From Silurus meridionalis (Eukaryota > Chordata > Actinopteri > Siluriformes > Siluridae), in NCBI RefSeq assembly GCF_014805685.1, contig NC_060900.1, positions 9,007,950 through 9,071,949 of the forward strand: DNA of 64,000 bases. The letters are read 5' to 3'. Shown here in pieces: positions 37,866 to 50,814 of this stretch. Within the stretch, counting starts at the first letter, position 1; each line of letters opens with the position of its first letter. A program made the translations under genes and the position numbers. The notes beneath the pieces are model-generated. The model saw nothing but the letters and a program-made list of their open reading frames with translations, ran no database searches and was not told the DNA's origin.

Positions 37866-38793
37866 TAAACATGCACCAATTCATGAATATTGACATATTA
37901 TCCTATCCAAATTATCCCTTTAAATCTACTGCATTTTATATCCATGAATATTAAATGTAACTACATCCATGATGCATGTGAGTGAGTAAAAAAAAATACA
38001 TAAGACCAAACATAACACAAGCTCTACTGAAGCATCACCATAGAAACCAGTCTCTTATGCAGCCCTGTGCTTCCAGACTCATCTGTATGATTTTGTGTTT
38101 ATGTGTTTAACGAGCACAGACAGAAGCCCTTTAAAAATGATATGATGTACCTAAAGCCCAGGCATCTAAGTAGATCTGAGAACATTTGCCACAGATCTGT
38201 GTGGAAGTATAAGTGTGGGTGTAAGTGAGAGTGTGTGAAGTGGGTAACCTTTTTTTCACAGCTCTGCACTCACTTCAAAGTCAGCACACAGAGTGAAAGC
38301 TTCCATATGTGACATTTGAAACAAATTGAATAAGTGTGCTCTCTTTAAGCAGAGCAACATGAGCTCTTCCTGCCATTGGCCTTCACTAGCAAGCAGTACC
38401 ATATGGACAGACATCAAACTGTCCTCTGTTCGTTTACTAGTCTTTGGTGAATTGTGTTAGCAAATAGTTTTTGTAGTTTTTTGCAAGTCTAAGGATTGAA
38501 GATGATTAATTAATATCTTGTCCTTGATTAATAAGAAACGTGTGGCACCAATGTGCTGCTTTTTTCAAGCTTTAAAATCTTCAAAAAGAAACTTTAATCA
38601 ATGCTAACTATATTTATGTTCACTATATTAACAGCAGGAAACATGACAGCTGTCATGAAGTATAAGAAAGCCAGATTCCAGCACTTTGTAGTTAGTTAGC
38701 CCGGTCAATGATATTCATCTGTTTCAGCTATTCATGGCAGTCTAGAATTTTTTATTACTGGCACCTTGCAAACATCCAATGATCTACAGACCG

Positions 38794-38872
<79 letters not shown>

Positions 38873-38874
38873 TC
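38794..38874. repeat. (TTTC)n microsatellite, copy 1
   Basis: About 20 units; one unit shorter than its partner at 40732-40816 in the duplicated segment. Confidence 0.97.
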
Positions 38875-39118
38875 CTGAGCCATTTCTGATTCCTCTTTGA
38901 ATCCTTCAATTCTCTAAAGTGGCTTTATCTTGACATTGCATTTTAACTAATCCAAAGATCATAACATGGATGAGTTTTGTTTATTTTGAGACACGTTACT
39001 AAAACTTTCTTTCGTATAAAAATAATATTAGTTTGAACTAAGTCTCAACTGTAATACTATCATCAATATGCCAAACAAGTCAAACAAAGGTCAACAATGT
39101 TAATGCTAATGCTCTTAC

Positions 39119-39190
39119 CTTCATGTCAATGACACTGTGTAAAGCTTTGCTCTTGGGTGGATCTGTCTGTTGGTTTCTCCTATGAAGCTC
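39119..39190 (-). CDS. erc2: erc2 third coding exon, downstream copy (residues 364-387)
   Basis: Same 72-nt exon as at 41061-41132: AG at 39192-39191, GT at 39118-39117, 24 codons, phase 0 at both ends. It links the long coiled-coil exon ending HLKE to the next exon starting DTKISSLERN, as in all ERC proteins. The segment carries a Pro-Pro pair (residues 374-375) that breaks the coiled coil, a family feature. A single copy is enough for a normal ERC2. Which copy is native cannot be told from the sequence because the flanks are equally intact. Confidence 0.9.
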
Positions 39191-39437
39191 CTGAGGAGGA
39201 ACACGATAGAAACAAGCTTGCCTGCTCATCATCTTCAAACACCAGCACCCTATTTTTCTGTTCCAATTTTCTGCTACACCCACACACTCACACTGTGTAA
39301 CTCTTGACAAATATGCTCAGGGTCTACTCTTCAGACTCTATTTCACATCATCTTTTACTTTTCTTTTTCCCTGTCTCTCCTCTTTCTCTTACACTGATGC
39401 TGCTAAGCACTTTGATTCCTCATTGCACAGCTACAGG

Positions 39438-39473
<36 letters not shown>

Positions 39474-40731
39474 AGTCTCTTGTCTCTTAGCATCACGCTT
39501 ACTCTTATTCTGTCAACGGTCACTGTGCTCTAGCTCTCATAACACATGCTGCCGGCAAATGTGCAATCTGTCTGTCCGCCTATATCAATAATTAATGTGA
39601 TTCATGCAAGCTTGCACACTCACAAACACACACACACATACACGCACAATAAGCAGCTACATTTGCAGTACACCTGCTCTTTATAAAATAAATTCATGCA
39701 CCTGCTGGTTTACAGAGATATAGTTGCCGCCCATCTTGTTTTAACCTGGACGGTTCGGGCTGTGTTTCTGGTCTGAACTGTCATTTGTGTGTTTTTAAAT
39801 ATATTTGAAAATTATACTGAAAATATGTCGGTCAGTTCATTTGTCACTCCCTGCCTTTCCCTTTTACTGACAATTTTAGATCCATGAATATTAAATGTAA
39901 CTACATCCATGATGCATGTGAGTGAGTAAAAAAATACATAAGACCAAACATAACACAAGCTCTACTGAAGCATCACCATAGAAACCAGTCTCTTATGCAG
40001 CCCTGTGCTTCCAGACTCATCTGTATGATTTTGTGTTTATGTGTTTAACGAGCACAGACAGAAGCCCTTTAAAAATGATATGATGTACCTAAAGCCCAGG
40101 CATCTAAGTAGATCTGAGAACATTTGCCACAGATCTGTGTGGAAGTATAAGTGTGGGTGTAAGTGAGAGTGTGTGAAGTGGGTAACCTTTTTTTCACAGC
40201 TCTGCACTCACTTCAAAGTCAGCACACAGAGTGAAAGCTTCCATATGTGACATTTGAAACAAATTGAATAAGTGTGCTCTCTTTAAGCAGAGCAACATGA
40301 GCTCTTCCTGCCATTGGCCTTCACTAGCAAGCAGTACCATATGGACAGACATCAAACTGTCCTCTGTTCGTTTACTAGTCTTTGGTGAATTGTGTTAGCA
40401 AATAGTTTTTGTAGTTTTTTGCAAGTCTAAGGATTGAAGATGATTAATTAATATCTTGTCCTTGATTAATAAGAAACGTGTGGCACCAATGTGCTGCTTT
40501 TTTCAAGCTTTAAAATCTTCAAAAAGAAACTTTAATCAATGCTAACTATATTTATGTTCACTATATTAACAGCAGGAAACATGACAGCTGTCATGAAGTA
40601 TAAGAAAGCCAGATTCCAGCACTTTGTAGTTAGTTAGCCCGGTCAATGATATTCATCTGTTTCAGCTATTCATGGCAGTCTAGAATTTTTTATTACTGGC
40701 ACCTTGCAAACATCCAATGATCTACAGACCG

Positions 40732-40814
<83 letters not shown>

Positions 40815-41060
40815 TCCTGAGCCATTTCTGATTCCTCTTTGAATCCTTCAATTCTCTAAAGTGGCTTTATCTTGACATTGCATTTTAACTAATCCAAAGA
40901 TCATAACATGGATGAGTTTTGTTTATTTTGAGACACGTTACTAAAACTTTCTTTCGTATAAAAATAATATTAGTTTGAACTAAGTCTCAACTGTAATACT
41001 ATCATCAATATGCCAAACAAGTCAAACAAAGGTCAACAATGTTAATGCTAATGCTCTTAC
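39191..41060 (-). other. erc2: interval between the two copies of the third coding exon
   Basis: 1,870 nt. The low-coordinate part is the end of duplication copy 1, including a CT microsatellite (39442-39470); the junction is at 39880/39881; the rest is the start of copy 2, including the TTTC tract at 40732-40816. No other coding sequence is visible. If the duplication is an assembly artefact this interval does not exist as an intron. Confidence 0.8.
40732..40816. repeat. (TTTC)n microsatellite, copy 2
   Basis: About 21 units, in copy 2 of the duplication. Confidence 0.97.
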
Positions 41061-41132
41061 CTTCATGTCAATGACACTGTGTAAAGCTTTGCTCTTGGGT
41101 GGATCTGTCTGTTGGTTTCTCCTATGAAGCTC
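41061..41132 (-). CDS. erc2: erc2 third coding exon, upstream copy (residues 364-387)
   Basis: 72 nt, 24 codons: ELHRRNQQTDPP followed by KSKALHSVIDMK, matching ERC2 ELHRRSQLQPEPAKTKALQTVIEMK with one residue fewer. The acceptor is CCTCCTCAG|GAG and the donor AAG|GTAAGAG, both strong, phase 0. The exon and its splice sites are identical to those at 39119-39190, because the exon lies in a tandem duplication of about 1.94 kb. On the minus strand this copy is met first. If both copies are real and both are spliced in, the protein carries a 24-residue repeat; skipping either keeps the frame. Confidence 0.8.
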
Positions 41133-41383
41133 CTGAGGAGGAACACGATAGAAACAAGCTTGCCTGCTCATCATCTTCAAACACCAGCACCCTATTTTTC
41201 TGTTCCAATTTTCTGCTACACCCACACACTCACACTGTGTAACTCTTGACAAATATGCTCAGGGTCTACTCTTCAGACTCTATTTCACATCATCTTTTAC
41301 TTTTCTTTTTTTCCCCTGTCTCTCCCTCTTTCTCTTACACTGATGCTGCTAAGCACTTTGATTCCTCATTGCACAGCTACAGG

Positions 41384-41387
<4 letters not shown>

Positions 41388-41438
<51 letters not shown>
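41388..41438. repeat. (CT)n microsatellite, copy 2
   Basis: 51 nt, against 29 nt at the matching site 39442-39470 in copy 1. Confidence 0.95.
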
Positions 41439-41441
<3 letters not shown>

Positions 41442-41921
41442 AGTCTCTTGTCTCTTAGCATCACGCTTACTCTTATTCTGTCAACGGTCACTGTGCTCTA
41501 GCTCTCATAACACATGCTGCCGGCAAATGTGCAATCTGTCTGTCCGCCTATATCAATAATTAATGTGATTCATGCAAGCTTGCGCACACTCACAAACACA
41601 CACACACATACACGCACAATAAGCAGCTACATTTGCAGTACACCTGCTCTTTATAAAATAAATTCATGCACCTGCTGGTTTACAGAGATATAGTTGCCGC
41701 CCATCTTGTTTTAACCTGGACGGTTCGGGCTGTGTTTCTGGTCTGAACTGTCATTTGTGTGTTTTTTAAATATATTTGAAAATTATACTGAAAATATGTC
41801 GGTCAGTTCATTTGTCACTCCCTGCCTTTCCCCTTTTTACTGACAATTTTAGATCAGCTGTGTTGTTGGCATAATTGTTTTATTTTAAAGCATCAGCCAA
41901 TCATAAATAGTGAAGGATGAC

Positions 41922-41925
<4 letters not shown>

Positions 41926-41998
<73 letters not shown>
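41926..41998. repeat. (TA)n microsatellite
   Basis: About 36 TA units, about 70 nt outside the end of duplication copy 2. Confidence 0.97.
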
Positions 41999-42001
<3 letters not shown>

Positions 42002-43348
42002 ACATTTGTAATGCCAACATTGTAAAGAGGGGTTTAATGCATTTTAGGAAAATAATGCTAATCTATTAATCTACACTAGACTGCTAATCTAGACTGCATT
42101 CATGCCTGTGTTTATGTATCTGTTGTTTAACTTTACATGTATAATTGTTGACTTAATGTCAAATGCTTTGCCTGCTATTTACTTTGGTCGTTTATGAATA
42201 ATATGAAGTTTATCATCATACATCATGTAATTTGTATGTAAAAGTTGCAATTAAATGACAATATTGCAATAACTTATTTGTATGCTCTTAAAACTACTGT
42301 GATTTGTTATATTCTCTTTCAGATTACATCCTAGAACACATTATTTCACTTAAATTAGTAGTATTTTGTCAGGAATAATATTGGCTGTTTTATACTTAAA
42401 TTATTTACTTACTCATACTAACTGGTTTGTTTCAGAATTGGCATCACCATTTTCTAAAAAATAGTTGGCTTTCAAGTAAATTTCAGGTTTATTGTTCTTC
42501 ATATGTTGATTTGCTTTTGCTGCAGCTGCCAACAAGGTTTACAAACTGGCTGATGGTAAACTTAATGACAGTTATCAAGCACCGAAACCTGGGACTTTTT
42601 CCAGAAATTACATAAATGTCTCTAAATCAGCAATGGGTCTTGTTTATTAAATAACAACACTCCAGCCTTATTGTCAATCTGAAATATTATTAGCTTTACA
42701 TCATTGTGGAATCACTGTGAATGAATTACTAAATACACTTAATATAAACTTAGCAATAAAATTAGATTTTGAGACATGAGCTTTCAGAAGGTCTGTAGTA
42801 TAAATTGGTTTATTGGTTATTACATGTTATGTAATTAATGCTGGATTATCAGGGATTCTTTCAGTCCAGGCTCCAGTCCTGAAAGGCCCATATCCCTGCA
42901 CAGTTTTTGGTGCAGGAAAACCACCCTCCTAATCATTGACAGCTTGATGATTGAGGCATGAGGCTTAATTAGTATAGTGTCTGTAGAATATGTATTATGT
43001 GCAGTTACTCACTAGGAGGTAAAAGCCATCATTTTAGCAAATGTTTGTAAAACATCACCTTCTCTGCAGCCACTGTGAAATGATACTTTTCAATGATTTA
43101 GCATTGATTGGTATACGTATAACTAATTCACAAAAAGTGGTGGGGAGTCGCTGGCTGGAGTGAGCCAGAAATCAGCATCTATCTTTCTCTGGCTCCATTT
43201 GTGCGACACACCACTATAGGTAATGACCTTTCACCTCCTTGTGGTTGACGGACAGCCAGGATCTAAAGTTGCCCTATAGATAACTACACTTGTCAGCAGC
43301 TCAAAGAAGACTTTGAAATCCCTTCCACTTAACTCACACACTCTGCAG

Positions 43349-43349
<1 letters not shown>

Positions 43350-43392
<43 letters not shown>
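43350..43392. repeat. (CA)n microsatellite
   Basis: About 21 CA units. Confidence 0.96.
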
Positions 43393-43394
<2 letters not shown>

Positions 43395-44769
43395 TTGAAA
43401 TACACATGTTTTGCAGAGTTCATCGATAGGGAAGAGCAAAAATGTGGTAATTAAATGAATGAATGTGTAGAGACTGATAACTGAGTTAGTATCAGTGGTC
43501 TACTGTATACTAATCTATTTACAAAGCTATATAGATATACATATAAAATACCTATAAAGAAGTATTCTGCTTCCTATCAAATTTTGAAATAAGGTAGATT
43601 TGTTCTTTTTTGTTTTAGGGATGCATTTTAAAACTGAGATCTTTTAAACATCATTGTGTCTTTCCTCTGGTATTTAGTTTGCCTAAATAAACTCTAAGCT
43701 AGAAAAAACGTAAGCTTACAAAAGAGTAGTTAGCTTTCAGTGAAGGCTTTCTTCCCATTACTTTTCCTAAGGCCATGAACTCATCCTTTTATTAGGAATT
43801 ACAAGGGTTTACCATGCTAGACCATTTAAGTAGCTGATATACCGATCAAAACCTTGTTAACCTTAAGGTCAAAGTTCGGCTTCTGGGGTCTCAATTGTCC
43901 CTGTAGACTTTGACCCGCCTATTCCAATGATGGCAAGAACTGGTACAGACCTTGTTGTTTAGGATTCCTTCTAGCTTTTTTCAGGTTTAAGGAATTGGTA
44001 AAGATTGAGCAGCATAGTTTGATGTATCTGCCATTATAGCACAGGAGTAGAGAGAGGATTAAATCCCGTCAGAAAGGCTTTGACCTATCCTGATCAAACG
44101 GATTATACTTGTCATAGCGGTCTTCAAAGAAGCTGCAGCAAAAACATGCAGAGAGAGCTTCAGGAAGAGGAAAAGCTGTGTTTTTGTACATGGGTAATCC
44201 ACTTTTTTGGGGATCTGTGTGTGTAGGCCTGTTTTGACCAGCGCTACCAGAAACCTAAAGAATCTTGAGACTAATCCAAATCTAAAAAACAATCAATTAA
44301 ATATATATATATACATTGAAATATATATTTTAAACAATTGTCTTTTACTTAAAAAAGGTGGCACCAAATATATCTTCACAGAATAATCTTTCACATCTAA
44401 AAACATATACAATTATTTATTGTGCTGCAAAAATAATACATTATTTGTTTAAAACATAAAAATAATATATAGTAATCATTTGAATGATAATCAGCTACCA
44501 TCTTAAACTCAGAATATGAAAAACACCTAATACCCTTATCCATTCTGTACTGAACAAGCATTAGACCATGATGCACAGCCTCAGGAGCATGTATATGTAT
44601 ATATTTGTCATTTGGTATTTACTACTTAATTATACATTCACAGCAAAACTTCATTAGTGGATTATTTCTTAATTCCTATTATTTTTTTCAAGAAATCTGT
44701 CTAAAAATGATAGAAAATAAATAAAGCCTGAAACCCATTATTCCAATATAAATCTTACTGTTAATCTCT

Positions 44770-44840
44770 GAGAGAAGAGAAGAGAAGAGAAGAGAAGAAG
44801 AGAAGAGAAGAGAAGAGAAGAGAAGAAGAGAAGAGAAGAA
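44770..44840. repeat. (GAGAA)n minisatellite-like tract
   Basis: Repeated AGAGAAG units with two GAA slips. Confidence 0.95.
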
Positions 44841-44931
44841 AATGATTTTTGCTTTCAACTGCAGGCATTGAAAGCAGGTACAAAGTTAATGTGCTGATCC
44901 AGCAGAGATGTGCCTTTTTTTTAAATACAAA

Positions 44932-44933
<2 letters not shown>

Positions 44934-44981
<48 letters not shown>
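44934..44981. repeat. (CA)n microsatellite
   Basis: About 24 CA units. Confidence 0.96.
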
Positions 44982-44985
<4 letters not shown>

Positions 44986-46994
44986 ATCACAAGCCCTCCT
45001 ACAATCTTTCACACATGCTGCCTCTCAGCTTGTGTAACAGATTAATAATTTTTCCTGGAATTCGGTTAGTAAGAATGAAATGGTAAATGTTCCACCTCTC
45101 AATGCAGGCATGAGTTGAGTAAAAGTATCCCAGTGTAGGGGAACAAACTTCAGAAAAAAAAGAGAACTGTGAACAGATTGGACTTGATAAAAGAATAAGA
45201 CACACTAATAGCCAGCTTGGCTGACATGTTCGATGTTCCCACATTTCCTTCATTTGAGCATGTTGAAGCGGAACTGAAATTTCAGTCCAAAATGAAAACC
45301 ACACTTCTCCCAAGAACATCAAGGTTATACCCGAGAAAAACAAGGCTCAGGCAAGCCCCAAAGAGAGCTTTTATTTAATGAGACATTTACCTCTGCACTG
45401 TGTATCAGCCTTGCTGCCAGCACTGTGAGACTTTCCAAACCAAAAAAGACTACAACCCCAGAAAAACACAAGCAGCAACAAAAAAAAGGGAGATCACTTG
45501 AGAAAAAGCAGTACTCTACATCCTGAGAGGTAAAGTGAGATACAAAAAAACATGAAGTTTGAAAGAAGTGCAAACACATTAATAGCCAAAAAAATTCCAA
45601 ACACTATTCAAATATTAACTCAAAATGGAAATGGTAAGTCACTAAACATTATATGCATAATTGCTGATTGCATATGGTGTATGACTATTACATAAATAAA
45701 AGCATTAGATGATTTCATATGTACCGCTACTGTATACATTAATTAACCCACTACTTGCTGTGGTATCTTAGGCTGATGTGTGTTGTTGACATTGAGAAAC
45801 ACCATTTTATATGCAATTAGGACATCCAATTAAAATTTCTAATTAAGTTTGATGTGTTTCTTTTAATTTGTCATAGGTTTTCATATTTGTTGCATTTTTT
45901 TAGGTTATGCTGTGGTGAACTTGAGGATATGTTTTCATAATTAATACATTAATTTAGCAATATACAATGTAAATAGTAACCCAAATCTCCGACATCGTGG
46001 ATACTGTCATTTTTATTCCTATATCTATATACACTCTCAAGCATTCTACATTTACAACAGATTCCACACAGCATGCAGATGCTTATATACTACAGGTCTA
46101 CTAATTAGAACATTTTGTAGAAATAATCCTGCTGTATTTCAAATCATTCGTCATTACAATGAAAGCAACAGACGTCTGCCAGTAACACATCTCTCAGTCT
46201 TTGCTCCAAAACATTTTCCAGACACACTTGTGCTCTCTTTGCATGCCTCTACCTTTCTCAGGCCCTTTTTGCACACGCTCAGACAAGCGTGTTGAAAAGT
46301 GTTTTTCTACAGTCCACCAAAATCCTACAGCAGGCTAAAGTCACTCAGCTCCTGGATCCACTTTAACCACTTTAGTCTATATGTGTGGGTAAGTGTGTGA
46401 GTGTGTGTGAAACAAACATATCATGCCTGCCTTCACACTCATGAAAGAAAAAAGAAAACATACATACATACCCAAGGGAAAGGCCAGTGGATATGGGAAT
46501 TGTTGACAGAAATCACACTTTGCTACTGATCCAAAACTACTTTTGGTGTTTTTCGGCATGGGAGTTCAACTTAAGCCTTGGGTTGGGTCACTGTATCCAG
46601 ATCAGTGCAACACTCCTTCTGGAACAGGTTGCTCTGGGATTTGTTGTGCAAATATACTTCGTTCTTCAGATGTTGATTGGTGAATGAAAAGATGTGCTGA
46701 AAGCAGGATATCAGCAGAGGAGCAACGAAGAGAGGAATTTAAAGTTCAAAGCAGAACACTGCACCAAACTTTGAAGCTGTGTTTTCCAGTGAAATTTTTT
46801 TTAAGACAATATTTTATCATAATTTTTGGCATACAAATATCTTCTGATCTCTATTGCATCATGGTTTAGGAATGCTTGTAGATATTGCTAAAACTGGTAA
46901 AAAAAAATTAAAAATAAATAAAAAAAGACAAAATAATAATATCTAATATCATTGCAAAATGGCAGTACCAATAATACAGCTATTGTATTGAATA

Positions 46995-47195
46995 TATATG
47001 ACAGGTAGTCGTAAGTAGAGTAGGCTATATGTACAGTACTGTGAAATGATGCCGGAAGCTGGTACGCACTGCCGGAAGCTGGTAAAAAAAACAAACATAC
47101 GCTGCGGCTAGCGATTGTGGAATGTGTAATTACGATTGCGTAAAGTCCAGTGGTCGTAAGTTGCATAGGTTGTAAGTCGACGAATACCTGTAGTC
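46995..47195. mobile_element. possible mariner/Tigger-type MITE
   Basis: Right edge, on the other strand: ACAGGTATTCGTCGACTTAC. Left edge: ACAGGTAGTCGTAAGTAGAG. The two are partly similar and inverted. A short direct repeat, GCCGGAAGCTGGTA, occurs twice inside (47052, 47071). Confidence 0.35.
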
Positions 47196-48827
47196 GCTTA
47201 ATGCAAAAAAATGAAGTTACCCTAAATTGATCAAATGCTGCCACACAGTGGTCAATATATGAAGATCTCTATTATTTATAGTGGAATCCATTCAGAACTA
47301 CAAATATTTAGCACCACACATAAAATACATTTTTAGACATAATATTAATTTGGCCAGTTAATAATTCACCTACGTATCCAGTAATGCATCTATTCAATTC
47401 ACACACAAATGTGCTACATGTAATTAGAGGCAGGAACAGGTATCATATTAATTGTACTATGTTTTTAAATATTAGAGTCATCCAAATTCCTTTTCTCACA
47501 AACTTGTATTATAAGTCATGATTTTGATAACAGACAGATATCTATTTGAACAAGGCCATCAGCAGACAGTTACTAAGCAACAGCTTTAACTAGACATATT
47601 AAAGGAAAAAATCCACCTTGAATAACTTGCAGATTAAACTTTATAATCAGCAAGTGGCATTCAGTGACTGTCAAGATATATTCATCTTTTAGACTTTTTT
47701 TTTTTTTCAGTTATGCTGGTCTATTTTTTACATTCATTTAAATATAATGTTGTCAACTATCCACTGATAGCAGCATCATTTGGATTTGGCCCTTGCTTTA
47801 TTACTTAAGAGCATGATACAGCACCTCTCAAGTCTGTCCAGCTCTTGTGCCATATCATCTAGACACTCTCATACATGTTTTTTGTAACATGCTCTTTTGT
47901 TTATGGGCACAGTGAAAACAGTTCCTTATATTTTGAAATTCCTTCATTTGTTTTTTCTTTTTTTAAACAGCACTGGGACTGTGCTATGTCTCCCAATGAC
48001 GTCCCTGCGGCACACCACCAATAAATTCTAACCGCTAATAGGAATAGCAAAAATACCCCAATTTACTGACAAATTAGCACCAGCTTGCACATATTTCAGA
48101 AAACACACATTTAAAGAGTTTATGGTTGGATTCTTTTCTTAAGATCTAAAACACAGCATTAATTATAGCATACTGTTACCCAGTTACACTGTTAATTATT
48201 CTACATAATCTGGTTATTTTAAAATTTAACAAAGCCAATTTTGTATTCAAAAAGAGAGCAGACATTGTGGAAAGGGGTTGGAGGGAAAGGGGTATCAAAG
48301 ATGTAATTACTGCTCTCGAATGTTCTCTCATTAATTGCCACATTAAATGTCTGCCAAGGCGGCCACAACAAACACACAAACATCAATGACAATTCCTTTA
48401 AAACTTTCAAGAAATTCATAAACTTGGCAGAACCACAGTTAGACCAAACCCGCAACTAGTGCTCTTGATTGCAATCAGCTGTTTGTTGTCAATGTGTCCT
48501 TCCATGATTTTCACTGTGACTGCATAAATAGTAATGAGGTATATGGAATCATTTTAGATTTGTGTTTATGGCAAACACAAACATGAAAATGCATACAGTT
48601 TTGGAGTATTCAGTATTCTAATAATTTAGTCCTTTGTTGTGGTTTGTTGAGTTATGGGTTGTTTAGTCAATACATTCAAAACATTTTAAATTAACAGTTG
48701 CAGTAGAGCGCAGCACAAATGCATGCTAGGAAAACTTCTTCCAAACTTGCTTCCAGTAGTATTAGCCCACCAGAGAGTGCAAAATTCCATCTTGTGACTT
48801 TAAATAACTACAATTGCTGGTAGGTAA

Positions 48828-48915
48828 GTAGGTATAGGTAGGTAGATAGGTAGATAGGTAGGTAGGTAGGTAGGTAGGTAGGTAGGTAGGTAGGTAGGTA
48901 GGTAGGTAGGTAGGT
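48828..48915. repeat. (TAGG)n microsatellite
   Basis: Starts with mixed TAGA, TATAGG and TAGG units, then about 16 clean TAGG units. Confidence 0.96.
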
Positions 48916-49331
48916 GCAAATACCAGGCATTCCTTTCCTGTTTTGTCTCTAGGAAGATGCAGCTCTACCTCTGCCACGTCAATCTATATTCTATGTGACT
49001 CTCAGGACACGCCTCATTCTCTGCAGTTTTGTAAAGCGTCAAATTCACGTAGCAGCAGTGGTGCTAAGAGAAAACGCTTCAGAAACAGTTAAGTGAGAAG
49101 AAATCAATGTACATATCAAATATTAGTCACAAATTATTGGTGACATTCTAAATAATAAAAATATAGCTTCTACTATTAATAAGTGATTTTTTTACTGAAG
49201 CAAATATGTTACAAATGGTGCATCGAGATACAAATGGCAACTTGCATCCGATGCACACCTTTTAAAATTAAAGCATCACATCGTTATCTTTTATGCTGGT
49301 GCACCGATGCAAATCGCTGAATTTTACCATC

Positions 49332-49477
<146 letters not shown>

Positions 49478-49489
49478 TATATATTTATA

Positions 49490-49565
49490 GCATTTGGTAG
49501 ATGCCATTATTTAGAGCGACTTACAATTATTTAAGCAGTTGAGAAATAAAGGCCTTGTTCAAGCA
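49490..49565 (-). repeat. SINE-like fragment
   Basis: ATTTGGTAGATGCCATTATT, TAGAGCGACTTACAATTATT and AAAGGCCTTGTTCAAGCAAG match a fish repeat tail that reads GCAGACGCCCTTATCCAGAG and GAGCGACTTACA. It adjoins the CAGA/TAGA microsatellite. Confidence 0.55.
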
Positions 49566-50285
49566 AGCAGCAAGCGCATGTAACTGTTACCTTACGTGCA
49601 ATCGTGCTCCAGATAAGCAACACAAACATTGTAATTTAGGTTAATGCTAGGCTATGAGATGGCACTTCCCGAAATATGTTATACAGTTCTTGCACCTGAG
49701 GTGGCACTTGTGAGAAATCAGTAACAGCTCGTACTGGCACACACAGTTTCATTTATGCATGTCCCAGACCTCCTTACAAAGGCAAGACACTACAGGCTGA
49801 GAAGATTTACAGGGTAAAAATAAACCTCCTCTTGACAGTAAGGTTATTTGTATCCTCTTAATCACTTTATCCAAGATCCTTTTAGAAAATTGAAGAATAT
49901 GTTCGTGAGATCACAGAAGACTATAAGATTGTGCTATCACAAGTGCCATCTTCACTTTCTCACCACTAAACCAGCGCAGTGCCTTGCATAAGTAATCGGC
50001 TGCATGTCTTATCAGCTCGGCACATCTTGATGCTGATCTTTTTTGCCCCTTCTGTTTGGGCCATTAATATTTATTGGCTTTGTAACAAACATTATTTATA
50101 ATACAATATTTTTGCACAGCACTGAAGTTATCCCTTCTCCCATCATACCTATTCCAATCAATCAACGGTTTGATATTTAACTGATCGGTTGGATTAGGTA
50201 CATTGAAGTATTACTGAGTAGTAACAAATGCTTCAAATTAGAATATTTTGTACCAATCTAAATATTTTTTCCACACATGGCTCAC

Positions 50286-50711
50286 CTCTTTTAGATGTTT
50301 GTTTTCCTTCTCTTTTTGCTCTAGAATGTTCCCCAGATGGCCCAGCATGTCCTCAGCACGACATATCTTCAGTCCCTCATCGTCAGGCAGCCCAGACCTG
50401 GTAAGACCCTTTTCCTGAAGCATCTCCAGCAGCTTTTTGATGGATTCATCTCGAGTGTTCAGTGTATGTTTCTGTTTTTTAATGCGCTGGTCCATTTCCT
50501 CTACAGTTTTCCTAAGGAGGAAAAGTTCCTTGGTTTTCTGCTCATGCTCAGCCTGGAGATAATGAAAGTTGTCCTCTGTGGGCTCCAGGTAAGGGAAATG
50601 GTCCGAAGGTGAACCTAATGAGCCTGTACTGTTCTCTTGCTGCAGGAGGTCATTCAAGTCTTTTTGAGAACAGAGCTCATCCTGTAATGCGTGGATGGCC
50701 ATCTGGAGGTG
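50286..50711 (-). CDS. erc2: erc2 second coding exon (residues 222-363)
   Basis: 142 codons of coiled coil. It starts HLQMAIHALQDEL (human ERC2 has HLQLTIQALQDEL) and contains KELFLLRKT at residues 282-290 and DESIKKLLEMLQ at 309-320, hallmarks of the ELKS/CAST family, then ILEQKEKENKHLKE at the end. The acceptor is TTTCCAG|CAC (AG at 50713-50712) and the donor GAG|GTGAGC (GT at 50285-50284), both phase 0. The stretch after LLEMLQEKGL (residues 325-349) is shorter than in mammalian ERC2 and poorly conserved: the family's ERTRRMAEAESQVSHLE reads here as LKICRAEDMLGHLGN. The frame is open, so this looks like real divergence, not decay. Confidence 0.95.
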
Positions 50712-50814
50712 CTGGAAAGTAGAATATGGAACATTAATCTTCAGCTACTAGATAGACAGACAGATAGATGAAACAACAAACATGGAAACATCCACAAGCC
50801 TAAAAAAGAGCATA

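Larger units (their letters stand above)
33848..39118 (-). other. erc2: erc2 intron after the duplicated exon
   Basis: 5,271 nt. It contains a TA-flanked Tc1-like element (34470-35289), a 288-bp MITE (35498-35785), another Tc1-like 3' fragment (36515-36935), a hAT-type BED-finger fragment (37296-37520), a TATC/TGTC microsatellite (37783-37864) and the first 1.2 kb of duplication copy 1. 33850-34460 and 35800-36500 show nothing I can name. Confidence 0.85.
37941..39880 (+). repeat. tandem duplication, copy 1 (about 1.94 kb)
   Basis: Direct repeat with 39881-41853. It starts at TCCATGAATATTAAATG and contains a TTTC tract, the 72-nt erc2 exon and a CT tract. I compared the two copies by eye and found only length changes in homopolymers or short repeats: A9 to A7, TTTC +4, two T/C runs +4, CT +22, GC/CA +2, T-run +1, C/T run +2. 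These sum to the observed 33-nt length difference. The junctions share a few bases (TTTTAGA then TC). Confidence 0.95.
39881..41853 (+). repeat. tandem duplication, copy 2 (about 1.97 kb)
   Basis: Second copy of the segment at 37941-39880, directly abutting it and ending at TTTTAGA, 41853. It carries an identical copy of the erc2 72-nt exon with both splice sites. I saw no base substitution between copies, though a full alignment was not run. Confidence 0.95.

Noticed and set aside
50337..50612. Plus-strand 91-codon open frame
   Set aside because: Antisense to the erc2 second coding exon.
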